From the NCBI RefSeq assembly GCF_963169125.1, contig NC_084799.1:65022643-65086642 (forward strand): DNA of 64,000 nucleotides, in the 5' to 3' direction. This stretch comes from Humulus lupulus (taxonomy: Eukaryota > Streptophyta > Magnoliopsida > Rosales > Cannabaceae). Positions within the stretch are counted from its first letter, which is position 1, and the number at the start of each line of letters is the position of its first letter. Of this stretch, positions 42,501-53,415 are shown piece after piece. The translations under genes were made by a program, and so were the position numbers. The notes below the pieces were generated by a model. The model was not told where the DNA came from and ran no database searches. It saw only the letters and a list, made by a program, of their open reading frames with translations.

Positions 42501-43214
42501 CGACTAATGTTGGGACGAGTTAAAGATCATCAATTATACGCTAAGTTTAAGAAATGCGAATTTTGGTTAGAGAATGTGGCATTTCTAGGACACATTGTGT
42601 CTAAAAATGGCGTGGAAGTCGATCCAGCCAAGATCGAAGCAGTGAAGGATTGGCCCAAACCCAAGACTGTCATGGAGGTGAGAATTTTTCTGGGATTTCA
42701 GGATACTATAGGCAATTTGTTGAAGGGTTCTCTAGGAAAGCTACACCCTTAACAAATTTGACATGGAAGCAACATAAATTTGTATGGACGGAGAAATGCG
42801 AAGAAAGCTTCCAAACGTTAAAGGACAAGCTTATATCAGCCCAGTTCTATGCGTCCCAAACGATAAGGGAAAGTTTGTAGAATATTGCGACGCATCGAAG
42901 CAGGGACTTCGATGTGTTTTGATGCAAGACGAAAGAGTGGTCGCCTATGCCTCAAGACAACTAAAGAAGTAAGAGCATCGGTATCCGACCCATGACTTAG
43001 AGTTAGCAGGGGTAGTTTTCGCTTTAAAGATTTGGAGGCACTATTTCTATGGAGAAAAGTGTGAAATCTATACGGAGCACAATAGTCTAAAGTATTTCTT
43101 TACACAGAAGGAGCTCAATATGAGGCAACGAAGATGGCTGGAGTTAGTAAAGGACTATGATTGTGAGATCTTATATCATCTGGGAAAGGCTAACGTCATG
43201 GCAGACACACTTAG
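42501..43214 (+). pseudogene. Chromovirus RT thumb and RNase H
   Basis: 42507-42752 reads FKKCEFWLENVAFLGHIVS (RT thumb/connection). After a shift comes GKFVEYCDASKQGLRCVLMQ (RNase H with the first Asp), [26 protein letters not shown] and the end [16 protein letters not shown]. There is a stop at 42970-42972. Domain order is normal for gypsy. It is cut at 43214 by the solo LTR; the frame resumes after 44396 with the usual linker. Confidence 0.85.
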
Positions 43215-44391
43215 TGTTATATTATTTTATAATATAATGTAAAATTATATTATATTATATTATAATATAATGTTTTAGATTAAATAAATGTGACAAAGTG
43301 TGTCACATATTGTAACATATAATAGAGAGTTACAATATTTAGATATATGAGATATATCCAAATAATGTAACATATTTGGTGTTACAAATTTGTAACTTCC
43401 AAATATTACCCTTTATTGTGTAAAATTTTTGTTACACAATATTGAGATGAATTTCATAAAGCCATATGTGATATGGCTGTTAGAGATATGATTTTAACCC
43501 CAATAATGTGTTTTGGGAGTTACAAAATCATTTGGGAGGGTTTGGAACCATTTGGAAAAACAGCATAATTTTTTGTGCTGAAATTTGTCAGTGGCTGCGG
43601 CCACCAACATTCAGTGGTTGCGGCCTATGGGACAGAGACCAGTGTCCGTGGCCACCAATGTCTCTGGCCGCGGCCACAGGCCAAAAACTGACCAATTTTC
43701 AGTTTTTTCAATATTTGTTGAACGGCTCAAAAAACCCAAATAACTCCCAAATCTCTTTTTTAATTCCATATTAATCCAATTAAACATTGGTAACAGCCAT
43801 GGGGGTTGGTGGAATTTGAAATTCAAAGGGTGTCTCTAAACTCTATAAATAGGAGCCTATAGCTCACTTGAAAGACACAACTTTTCTATCCACTAGAGCA
43901 CTTGGCTAGAAACACCTTGAGGCTTGATAATTCCAGAAAGCTTTTCCAATATCTGAGAGAGATCCCTTAGTTCTTGAGTTAGGGGGAAATAAGCTTTTGG
44001 AAAAAGGTTTTAAACCTTGTTCCAAGTTGGTGATCCCCAATCCTCTTCACTTAGGTTGTGTAAGTGAGAGTTTGATTGTGTTTCTGTTCTTCTTTTTATT
44101 CTATTGCTTTTCTTCATATTCTCTTGTTCTATTTACTTGTATATTTTTTTTAAGAGTTGTAATCTTTTCTTTTGGTCTAAACACTTTATTTTACTTGTAA
44201 TCTTTTGCTTAGAGTTGTATTCTCACTATTCTCTTCTTCATCATCATCTTCTTCCTTTTCTTTGTTTATTTGTAATTTTCAGTTATAGAGTTGTAATCTT
44301 ATTTAATCTATCATTATTTATTTGTAATATATTGCATAGAGTTGTAATATTATAATCATTTCCATTAAGGCAAAACAATATTTTCATAACA
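43215..44391 (+). mobile_element. Solo LTR inserted in the chromovirus
   Basis: It starts TGTTATATTATT and ends TTTTCATAACA, with duplications CTTAG (43210-43214) and TTTAG (44392-44396) differing by one base. TATAAATA at 43844-43851 gives plus orientation. The first 60 bp are almost pure AT and self-complementary. The last 250 bp contain repeats of AGAGTTGTAAT spaced 50-70 bp. The family is not identified. No internal region is present. Confidence 0.85.
43591..43677. repeat. GTGGCCGCGGCCAC-type motif, 4 copies
   Basis: GTGGCTGCGGCCAC (43591), GTGGTTGCGGCC (43614), GTCCGTGGCCACC (43643) and CTGGCCGCGGCCAC (43664) occur in AT-rich surroundings, 170-250 bp upstream of the LTR TATA box. Confidence 0.8.
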
Positions 44392-44396
44392 TTTAG

Positions 44397-45480
44397 TAGG
44401 CGGAGTTACGGAAGCTTGTCAACACTTAAGGGGATAGCTCAACACTTACAAGATGATATTAAGAGGTCCGGATTTGAGCTAATAATTGGACAACTAGCTG
44501 ACCTTATGATCAAGTCAACTCTAATGGAGGTAATAAAGGAGAAACAACAAGAAGACGAGTTTCTTCTTAAGATAAAGGCAGCACTACAAAGCTCAGAGAA
44601 TGTTGATTTCTCCTTAACAAAAGAAGGCATGCTACGATATAGGAATCAGATATGTATGCCCGATCATGGTGAATTAAGAGAAAGTATTATGAAGGAAGCG
44701 CATACTACTCCATATTCACTTCACCTAGGATCGACCAAGATGTACAACGATGTCAAGACAATGTACTGGTGGCCGGTGATGAAGAAAGACATAGCCGAAT
44801 TTGTAGCGAAATGCCTTACATGTCAACAAGTTAAAGCCAAACATCAAAGACCCGCTGGAACTTTGCAACCATTGGAGATTCCTGAATGGAAATGGGAATA
44901 TATAGCGATGGACTTCGTGACGGGATTACCAAGGACCACCAAGCAGCATGACTCTGTTTGGGTGATAGTAGATAGACTCACAAAATCTATCCATTTCTTA
45001 CCAGTAAGAACAGTTTATAATGCTGAGCAATACGCAGAGCATTACGTGGCAGAGATGGTGAGACTACATGGAGTTCCAAAGATGATAGTCTCTGATAGAG
45101 GATTGATTTTCACATCAAATTTGTGGCAAGGTTTACATCGTGCAATGGGCACTAAGTTAAAACTAAGTTCGGCATTTCACCCTCAAACCGATGGTCAGTT
45201 AGAACGCACCATACGAATATTAGAAGATATGCTAAGAGCGTGTGCTTTAGACTTCTCAGGATCATGGAGCAAGTATCTTCCATTAATAGAATTCTCTTAC
45301 AACAATAGTTATCAAGCGACGATAGGCATGACACCTTATGAGATGCTATATGGACGGAAGTGCCGATCACCACTTCATTGGGATGAGGTGGGTGAAAGAC
45401 GATACTTAGGACCTGAGGCTGTAAGAGAAGCAACAGAGGTAGTAGAAAAGATAAGACAACGAATGGTTGCCGCTTAAAGT
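44397..45480 (+). pseudogene. Chromovirus integrase
   Basis: Open frame 44416-45477. It has the H-H-C-C zinc-binding domain (HTTPYSLHLG..CLTCQQVK), the core Asp in IAMDFVTGLP, the second Asp in MIVSDRGLIF and the Glu in HPQTDGQLERTIR (D,D,E present; the usual Ser before ERT is Leu here). YNNSYQATIGMTPYEMLYGRKCRSP follows. A TAA at 45475-45477 ends it early. Integrase would insert the cDNA. It is the best-kept chromovirus domain in this copy. Confidence 0.88.
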
Positions 45481-45920
45481 CGCCAGAAATGCTATCCTGA
45501 CACGAAGAGACGAAGTGTTGAGTTTTCAGTAGGCGACCAAGTCTTTCTCAAAATTTCTCTGATGAAGGGGATTATGCGTTTCGGAAAGAAAGGAAAGTTA
45601 AGCCCGAGGTTTATAGGTCCTTTTGAGATATTGGACAAAGTAGGGCATGTAGCATATCGGTTGGCTTTACCGCCATCATTAGTTGAAACGCATAACGTTT
45701 TCATGTATCGATGTTGAGAAAATACATATCAGATCCATCCCATGTGCTCGATTACCAGGCTCTAGAGTTAAAACAAGATTTTGGTTATGAAGAACGACCA
45801 GTACGCGTTCTAGAATGGGGAACTAAGGAGTTAAGGTCCAAAAGTGTTCCTATGGTTAAAATCTTGTGGAGCAATAACACAGAAAGAGAGGCCACATGGG
45901 AATTGGAGGAATGTGTAACG
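45481..45920 (+). pseudogene. Chromovirus integrase C-terminus and chromodomain
   Basis: It continues SVGDQVFLKISLMKGIMRFG and GKLSPRFIGPFEIL (the GPY/F module), breaks frame near 45710, then reads the chromodomain YEERPVRVLEWGTKELR, VKILWSNN and ATWELEEC. Chromodomains in this position define chromoviruses and help target insertion to heterochromatin. It is interrupted at 45925 by the Ale-like element; the gene's last bases resume at 50706. Confidence 0.85.
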
Positions 45921-45925
45921 GAGCA
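45921..45925. repeat. Target-site duplication GAGCA (left)
   Basis: GAGCA precedes the Ale-like element and is repeated at 50706-50710. It fixes the element ends to the base. Confidence 0.9.
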
Positions 45926-46195
45926 TATAAGAGTCTGCCGAATTGCTTAGTGAAACAGAGGAAAAATGGAGTGAAGTGTTGAACAGTGAGTGAATGAATA
46001 GCTCAACCAAGAAACGTTGAGACTCTGTATATTATATACTGATAGAGAGAGTACAAGCTCAATGAGCCGTTACAACAGAATCAGTTACACAGCTACTATT
46101 ATAGATAAGCAAAATAACAGAATGTTGTTATAGACTCAACCGAAATGAGCAATTAGTGACTAGGCTCAATATCATTAGTTTGGTCATGTCTAATA
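45926..46195 (-). mobile_element. Ale-like element 3' LTR
   Basis: Plus-strand reading TATAAGAGTCTG..GTCTAATA, next to the PPT complement TCCCCCCTCAAG (46196-46207). Confidence 0.92.
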
Positions 46196-46207
46196 TCCCC
46201 CCTCAAG
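46196..46207 (-). promoter_or_regulatory. Ale-like element polypurine tract
   Basis: The minus strand reads CTTGAGGGGGGA immediately before the 3' LTR. Confidence 0.85.
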
Positions 46208-46900
46208 TGAAACGGAGGGTTCTTCAGTGTCAACTTGTTACTGAGAGCACTAAACTGAGATATTGGCAGAGGCTTAGTAAGGATGTCTGCAATCTGGTGT
46301 GAAGAATCAACATAACGAACATCAAGTTGCTTTGCCAGAACTTTGTCTAAAAAAAATGAATGTCAATTTCGATGTGTTTTGTTCGGGCAAGAAAAACAGG
46401 ATTTGAAGCTAGTGAACCAGCCCCCATGTTACCACACCACAATATTGGACAGTGAGGAAGTATGATATGTAGCTCAGTTAGGATAGATTGTGACCAAGTA
46501 ATCTCTGTTGTGGCTAAAGCCAAAGACCTATATTCAGACTCAGTATTAGATCTTGCAACCACATTTTGCTTTTTGGAAGACCAACTAATCAGGTTACCTT
46601 CAAGAAACACACAGTAGCCAGATGTGGACTCGTAGTCATCAAGGGACCCTGCCCAATCAGCATCGGTATATCCTTGTAAAGTGAAACGAGAAGTTGGAGT
46701 GAAACACACACCAAGAGTTGGTGTTCCAGCAAGATACCGAAGAACCCTTTTGCAAGCTGCCCAATGTATTGTTGTTGGAGCTTTTAAGAACTGACTGAGG
46801 CGATTGACAGCAAAGGCAATATCTGGCCTAGTCATAGTAAGATACTGCAATGCACCAATTACACTTCGATAGAGCTTAGGATCCTCCTAAGGTGTGCCTG
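46208..46900 (-). pseudogene. Ale-like RNase H
   Basis: Open frame 46347-46850 reads [55 protein letters not shown] (first Asp), [21 protein letters not shown] and [11 protein letters not shown]. The usual Asp-Asn pair near the end (CDN) reads CGN here, a lost catalytic Asp. A shifted tail, with VRYVDSSHQIADILTKPL-like text, follows to about 46210. Confidence 0.85.
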
Positions 46901-47640
46901 AGAGAAGAGTGAGTTTTGTGCTAGGACACATAGGTGTCAACAGAGGTTTGGCAGCAGCCATATTCGTCTTGTGCAAGAGATCATGTATATTTCCTTTGAT
47001 TCAAATACAAACCAGTAGAGTTTTGAAACACTTCAAATCCAAGAAAATAACTGACAGAGCCAAGGGATTTCAGAGCAAATTCTAAATTCAGGTCTGTGAT
47101 AAACTTGTGAATAATTGCAGGATCTTCACCAGTGATCAAGATATCATCAACATAAATTAAACTAGAATTATCTTGCCACGTTGTTTAGTGAAAAACAAAC
47201 TGGTGTCAGACTTGGAATTAGTGAACCCGTACCTTAACAGTGAGCTTTTGAGTTTATCAAACCAAGCTCGGGGGGCTTGCCTTAAGCCATACATCGCTTT
47301 GTTGAGCTTGCAGACATGATTAGGATATTGAGGACTCACGAAGCCTTGTGGTTGGTGCATATACACGATTTCTTGTAACTCTCCATTCAAGAAAGCATTA
47401 TTGACATCTATTTGTTGAACATCCCATCCAAAAGTGACCGCAAGAGAGAAAATTACTCTGATAATACATGGCTTGGTCACAGGGCTATAAGTCTCAAAGA
47501 AATCCAAACCAGGCGTTTGTTGAAAGCCTTTGGAAACAAGGAGTGCCTTGTATCTGTTGTTAACAATGGTCATCTCTAGTGTGGCAGGAACTAATGCCCA
47601 AGTGTGATTGTTTTGCAAAGCTTGAAACTCTTGCTACATT
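46901..47640 (-). pseudogene. Ale-like reverse transcriptase
   Basis: Open frame 47157-47618 gives NNHTWALVP, NNRYKALLVSKGFQQTPGLD, FETYSPVTKPCIIRVIFSLA, QQIDVNNAFLNGELQE and LNKAMYGLRQAPRAWFDKL. The YVDDILITG box follows near 47135-47155 but one frame away, so a shift just before the active site breaks it. The rest to 46901 (thumb/connection) is also out of frame. Confidence 0.85.
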
Positions 47641-48156
47641 GCTTGTTTCCAACATGGGTTAGCAAGAGCACTTTTAATAAAAATAGGTTCTAATTCAGTT
47701 AATGCAGTAGTAAAATATGCTTTGGGTTTAAATGTGCCTACCTTAGATTGAGTGACCATAGCATGAGTATTATGAGGGGTAGGTGGAATTGGTAAGTTTA
47801 TAGGAAACTCTGATATGGGAATATAGGGAGGGGACTCATTGGGGTCAGGAATTGGGGAGGACGTTTGAGGAATGGAGTCGGATGGACAGAGAGGGGCTAC
47901 TTATTGAACTTTGAGTGGTTGAAATATTTTGGACAGGTGTGATATGGGAAGAATTAGATGGATATGTATTTGTGATAGGAGAGTGAGGGGTTTTGGGAAC
48001 CCGATAGGCACTAGTATCTATAAGTTGTGTAAAGGTGGGAGAGGTTGGAGTAATGGTAGAAAATAAAGTGGTGTAAGGGAACTCACTCTCATTGAAAGTT
48101 ACACTCCTAGCAACCTATATGCGACCACTGGGATGAATGCACTTGTAACCCTTATG
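47641..48156 (-). pseudogene. Ale-like integrase-RT linker
   Basis: A low-complexity Ser/Pro/Thr-rich linker on the minus strand between the integrase C-terminus and RT, with QAMQQEFQALQNN-like text just before 47618. There are several stops. Linkers of this kind are usual in Ale-type pol. Confidence 0.6.
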
Positions 48157-49671
48157 CTAGAGACTATAGCCTAGAAAGATGCACTTAGAAGACCTGAAAG
48201 CAACTTTGTGAGTGTGATAAGGTCTTAATAATGGAAAGCAAGACCAAAATACCTTAAGAAGATTATAGTCAGGAAGTTGCTTGAATAATTTTTGGTATGG
48301 TGAGATAAGTTGGAGTGTGGGAGTAGGGAGTCTATTAATGAGAAACGTGGCTGAGAGAAAGGCATCCCACCAAAATTTTAGAGGCATATTAGCCTTGGCT
48401 AAGAGAGTAAGGCCAATATCGACTACATGCCTATGATTTCTTTCCACTCGACCTTGTTGTTGGTGAGTGTGAGGACAAGAGTGGCATCTCACAATGCCAA
48501 GCTCTTCAAATAGAATGTACAAGGGTTTATATTCACTTCCTAAGTCAGTTTGGACACTTTTTATTTTGGTTTCAAACATTCTCTCAACATAAACATTGAA
48601 GCTTTTGAAAATGGTTTGGACCTCAGATTTTGTTTGCATGGGAAAGATCCAAGTATAGTTGGTGTAGTCATCAACAAAACTAACATAATACTTGTAACCA
48701 TCAATAGACGTGTAAAAGGAAGGTCCCCATACATCTGAATATATCAACTCAAAGGGGGTAGAAGTTTTATTCATAGAAGTTTTAAAACTAAATTGGTGTA
48801 GTTTCCCAACTTGACAAGCATCACAAAAAGCAACTGAATTACATTTAACAGTAGGCTTTACAATTGAAAGAAGTTTAGCTAGAACTAGTTTAGAAGGGTG
48901 ACCAAGTCGACAGTGCCAAATGTGGGTCACTTGAGACTTGTCATATACATGATTGCTAGTAGTGGTGCAATTGAATATTTGAGAAGTGGAACTTGTTGTA
49001 TAGTATTGCTGGAAGGTGGATGACTCTTGAGATGGTGATGGTCGAAGCTGGAGTTTATATAGGCCATCAGTGAGAGTACCCCGAAGAAGTACTTGGCTCG
49101 TTTTCTTGTCCTTGATAAGGCAACAAACGGAGTCAAATTCTAAAACAATGTTATTGTCTTTAGTAAATTGAGAGATGCTAAGAAGATTTTTAGTGGCATT
49201 AGGAACATGCAATATATCTTTTAGCTCTAAAGACTGACATGTATGAGATGCATTAATTGAATTAGACCCTATATGTAAGATAGGCATAGAAGTACCACTA
49301 CCAATAATCACTTTGGATTTTCCTCTGTAGTCAATCTTGGTGGACATATTTTGCACATATGAGGTGATATGATTTGTAGCACCAGTGTCCAAGTACCAGG
49401 AATAAGAAGAATCCTCAGAGATGTGAGACTCAGTGACATATGCTTGGGCATTATCAGATCCAGTGGATGCGGAAGTAGCATTGGATGAGGGAAAGCCAAT
49501 GAAGTGAATATCAAATCTTTTGGACATTGTGTCCTGCTCTGCCACATAGCTGACAAATTGGTTTTGTTCCACGGCCACCACGATTGGGAAAGGGAGCACG
49601 ACCACCCCGAATATTGTTGCGGCTACCACGATATGATGTCTTGTTGTGACCACGAAGAGACAAGCTAGCAA
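48157..49671 (-). pseudogene. Ale-like protease and integrase
   Basis: One long open frame. Protease active site SWYLDTGATNHIT at about residues 90-103; pre-integrase zinc motif IWHCRLGHPS..CDACQVGKLHQ; then integrase with SDVWGP (first Asp), YVSFVDDYTNYTWIF, VQTDLGSEY (second Asp) and GRVERNHRHVVDIGL (Glu). It ends SKCIFLGYSL before the linker. The first ~85 residues of the open frame partly overlap gag in another frame and are unlikely to be real. This is the best-preserved block of the element. Confidence 0.88.
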
Positions 49672-50414
49672 GATTAGCTTGAGCCATGTCGAGAGTGGTA
49701 CTAGTTTGTTGATTGAGTCGCATTTCTTGAGTGTGCAAACTGAAATGGAGATCTTGAAGAGTTAAAGATTATGTGAGATTGGTGAGATGCACAACTGTGG
49801 CTTCATACTCAGATCCAAGGCCACCAAGAATGTAGAGGCAAAGACTATCATCAGAAATGGGATCACCAGCAGCAGAGAGAGCATCTGCATATTCTTTCAT
49901 TTTCAAAATGTAATCATCAATTGAAGACGAGCCTTTCTTGGTAGATTGGAGTAGGCCTTTGACTTGAAGAAATCGAGCTTTGGACTTTGTAGCAAAGATC
50001 CGGGAAAGAACATGCCAAATTTTTAGCAGATGTGTGACAATTGATGATGTGCCCAAGCATGACCTCAGTAATAGAATTCAACATCCAATGCAAGAGAAAT
50101 TGGTCAAATCTAAGCCATTGAAGATAGGCAGGGTTCGGTTCATTACCTGCAAGATGAGTGAGAGGAGGAGGAATGGTTCCAAGAACATAACCATCAAGGT
50201 TCTAAGCACGAATGGCTACAAGAACCAAAGCTCGCCAATATGAGTAGTTTGATCGATCGAGTTGGAGTTGTAGCGAAAGAAGATTGTTGTTTGGAAGGGC
50301 CATAGGATCGGCTGCCGGAGCTTGAGCGATGATCGGAGCAGCTGGAGCTGGTGGAGGTTGAACACCCGTGGAGGGAGAAGAGGCATGAGAGTTGTTGTTG
50401 CCTTCAGTCACCAT
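49511..50414 (-). pseudogene. Ale-like gag
   Basis: ATG at 50414 lies just after the PBS (MVTEGNNNSHASSPS). The frame breaks near 50202, resumes at 50056-49769 (LLQSTKKGSSSIDDYILKMK; SLCLYILGGLGSEYEATV, the UBN2-type capsid) and again at 49738-49511 with an Arg/Gly-rich tail and the zinc knuckle CQLCGRAGHNVQKI, whose last Cys is Ile. At least two frameshifts are present. Confidence 0.85.
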
Positions 50415-50421
50415 GGCAGAA

Positions 50422-50435
50422 GAGTTGTGGTACCA
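50422..50435 (-). promoter_or_regulatory. Ale-like element primer-binding site
   Basis: The minus strand reads TGGTACCACAACTC directly after the LTR end CTTATA. It is a copia-type position, with sequence diverged from TGGTATCA. Confidence 0.7.
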
Positions 50436-50705
50436 TATAAGAGTCTGCCGAATTGCTTAGTAAAACAGAGGAAAAATGGAGTGAAGTGTTGAACAGTGAC
50501 TGAATGAATAGTTCAACCAAGAAACGTTGAGACTCTGTATATTATATACTGATAGAGAGAGTAAAATCTCAATGAGCTGTTACAATAGAATCACTTAGAC
50601 AGCTACTATTACAGATAACCAAAATAACAGAATGTTGTTACAGACTCAACCGAAATGAGCAGTTAGTGACTAGGCTCAATATCATTAGTTTGGACATGTC
50701 TAATA
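50436..50705 (-). mobile_element. Ale-like element 5' LTR
   Basis: 270 bp, the same length as the other LTR, with the same TATAAGAG..TCTAATA ends on the plus strand. It is followed by GAGCA at 50706-50710, then the last chromovirus codons. Confidence 0.92.
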
Positions 50706-50760
50706 GAGCAGTATCCCGAGATGTTTGGTAAGTAAATTTCGAGGATGAAATTATTTTAAG

Positions 50761-50770
50761 TAGGGGGGAA
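50761..50770 (+). promoter_or_regulatory. Chromovirus polypurine tract
   Basis: TAGGGGGGAA lies just before the 3' LTR start. Confidence 0.85.
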
Positions 50771-50771
50771 T

Positions 50772-52904
50772 TATTGCGTCCCAGAATTTTACATAGTTAG
50801 CTAGATAGTAGTAGTTGTAGTATTTTAGATTCCTTGTATTTTGGTTCAAACCGGGACTTAGTTGGAAACTCCTAGCAATAGTTATTGATTTTATAAGTTT
50901 TACCCATAGTTTAAGAATATTAATTATAACATAAGGTTTGATTAATATTGCTGGTTATTTATATAATAATTATTATAACCTAAGGTTTAGATAGAGCCAA
51001 TAAGAATATGATCATGAGCATGGTTATTCCGAAGGTTTAGATAGAGCCAATAGGATTATGACACTTGTCATATGCATGATTATTAAGGAATTATTATTTT
51101 AATGATAAAATAAGGGAAATATAAGACTTAGTCTTCACCAGAATCTGTTAGGAGCATGACATTTGTCACGATTTTATTTAATTGTGGATTAGGTTGTTAT
51201 TTAGATTATTAAATAGATTTTCCCGTAACTTTATGGCACTGTAACTTCTGACCTATTTTTGACCCAGTTATGTTATGAATTTTGAAAAATAGTATTTCTC
51301 GAAAGTTGTAGATAATTTAATTAGATTTCTAACGGTATAAAGATGGTCTAAATCTGAGTCCTACATCTCCAGTAATGTTAATTTAACTATAGGTAATTTT
51401 AGAGATACGAGATTTAGGAAGTTAGAAGTTAGGATTCTATTATTTTTATTTATTTATTTTTATTCTTAAAAACCAACTTTGACTTCTTATACCGACCTCT
51501 GATAGTTTTGACCGAGTCTTTAGCCTCTGATTGACGAATATTCAAATATCTTCAATAAAATTTATTATTTTTATTCAAGCCAAAAAGAAGATTTTTATTC
51601 CTAGAACTCTATAAATAGGACTTAGGACCCAGCCCTTTCACTTACTCTTCAACTGTGATCAGACTCCAAGGTGTTAGTTAGACCATCAGAGTGATAAACA
51701 CTTGGGTTGGGAAAAATCTTTTCTATTCTTAAGCTTTATAAAACACTTTGGGAAGTGAGGTTAGAGTGTTTCGGTATTGGAGTTAGACTAATCCATAAGG
51801 TCAACTGAGGTACCCTTATTCTTAAGTTTCATTCTGTTTGATTCCTTAGTTTCTTTAGTTTTCATTCAGGTTCTAACTTTTGTTATGGTTTTGTGGTTAG
51901 GATTTTAAGTTCTTTGAACTTAAGGTGTCTTTTCGGTAAGTTTCCTCTTGGTGGTTTAGTTCCATTCCTTTCATCTCTGTCCTTTAGAAATACTCACTAT
52001 TTTTATTGTTGGTTTTAGGAGTGTTCAAAGTTCCACATTTGTTCTCAATTATCCCGGTGTTGGTAAGGAAAATTAGATAGTTTAGTATTATGATCTAGTT
52101 TATGTAATGTATGATATAGTTTATTTTTGTATGACCTAACATCTCAAGTACAATAAAGGGGTAAGTTTGTCTGGACCTAAGGTGTCTAATGATGTATGAC
52201 GGACTATGTCCGGTATGCTGGGTTGCCAAAACTTTATGACGGACCTATGTCCGGTGTATGACACACTTTTGTCCGGGGCTTAATTGTCACCCCTGTATAA
52301 GCACTTATATTTTTATTATATCTGATTTGTTTTTTTTATTTATGATTTTGATATATGACCTATAGTTATGATTTATGATCTATGACTTATGACCTATGAC
52401 TTATGATTTAGAGTATGGTTTATGATTTATGGCTTAGATTATGATTTAGAATTATGACTTATGATATGATATGATCTAGATGTTGTGTTTGTATGACTTT
52501 GGTGAATATATGTTATGTTTGATTATATAACTAACCCTTGTTTGTATTTTCCTTACTGGACTTAGAAGCTCACTCCTTATGATGTTGTTATTTCAGGAAA
52601 TTAAGGATATAAAGGCCAGTGACGAATGGGACCTAAGAGTTTCGTGATGTATTCGTTGGGGACCATATAGTCGAGCAAGATCAAGCGGGCCAAATTATTT
52701 ATTTATTTATTTATTTTAAATTTTATTTTAAAGTTTGTTTTATTTAAATGCTGCCCATTTTTATGTTAAAGACAAGTATTTTATTTTTATAACACCATGG
52801 ATCCATGTATTTATTTTTAAGTTTTTATTATATAAAAGAGAAATATTTACGATTATGACCCAACGCTGTGTTCTCAGTAATCTATGAGAAATTAGGGCGT
52901 TACA
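50772..52904 (+). mobile_element. Chromovirus 3' LTR
   Basis: It starts TATTGCGTCCC (first bases mutated relative to TGTAGCGTCCC) and ends GGGCGTTACA. TATAAATA is at 51610-51617. The central 51780-52378 is identical to the 5' LTR. Confidence 0.9.
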
Positions 52905-53394
52905 AGATTGCACTTTCCTTTCTCATGTGTTGTGTACAAGTGAACGAACAAGAGATTTTTTTCTAGCTTTAAAAGCTTCACTGTGATATACATCGATTCC
53001 ATAAATGCATACATGTAAATAGGGTTCCAAGTAATGGATTTATCACTGTTAACAACTTGAACAGGCCACCGCCATAAGTGGATCTTTCCTTGAACCATTG
53101 TGATTGCTCCACCTTGTAACTCGGAATTGTTGGATTTTTAATTTTAGGCTCATGCCCCAATTTGAACGCAATTAAATGAAATTATTTTCCATATGGATCT
53201 ATGGATCTGTGATTTTCCTTGGACGAATCTGGTGCTTGCTTATGATTAACAATTAAACCGCTGATGGCCTAGGTACAATAGAACATATGAATTGATCTAG
53301 CTCTTGGCAAATTTGGGGGTTTGTTGTATATGGTTTCATCAAAGTCTTTATTTGTAGACTTTGTCAGATTAAATCCCTTCATCTTGAATCTGCT
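52905..53394 (-). mobile_element. Internal region of the large non-coding gypsy-type element, part 3
   Basis: It continues after the chromovirus to the PBS. Minus-strand open stretches (52892-53098; 52978-53160) give no recognised domain. It is the first ~500 bp after the PBS, where gag would start; no gag motif is visible. Confidence 0.5.
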
Positions 53395-53415
53395 CTCTCA
53401 ACGAAAGCACCAAAC
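53395..53415 (-). promoter_or_regulatory. Primer-binding site of the large element
   Basis: The minus strand reads GTTTGGTGCTTTCGTTGAGA right after the LTR end GTCAACA, the same layout as GTTTGGCGCCGTCTGTGGGA in the Tat element. Confidence 0.65.

Larger units (their letters stand above)
45926..50705 (-). mobile_element. Ale-like copia element with TA..TA termini
   Basis: 4780 bp with two 270-bp LTRs and exact GAGCA duplications. On the minus strand each LTR starts TATTAGACATG and ends ACTCTTATA instead of TG..CA. Both LTRs share these ends, so they were present at insertion. Short LTRs, gene order gag-protease-integrase-RT-RNase H and the RNase H text fit the Ale/Retrofit group. About 14 of 270 LTR positions differ. 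Frameshifts and stops make it inactive. Confidence 0.9.
38127..52904 (+). mobile_element. Chromovirus (Tekay-like gypsy) with two nested insertions
   Basis: LTRs at 38127-40238 and 50772-52904, a TGGTATCAGAGC PBS, then gag, RT, RNase H, integrase and chromodomain in gypsy order, and a PPT. Near-matching duplications AAATT (38122-38126) and AGATT (52905-52909) bound it. Removing the solo LTR (43215-44391) and the Ale-like element (45926-50705) leaves about 8.8 kb. Protease and the start of RT are deleted and several stops are present, so it is inactive. Confidence 0.9.

Noticed and set aside
45926..50705. TG..CA ends one or two bases in from the GAGCA duplication
   Set aside because: The duplication leaves no room: the bases next to GAGCA are TATAAGAG and TCTAATA at both LTRs.
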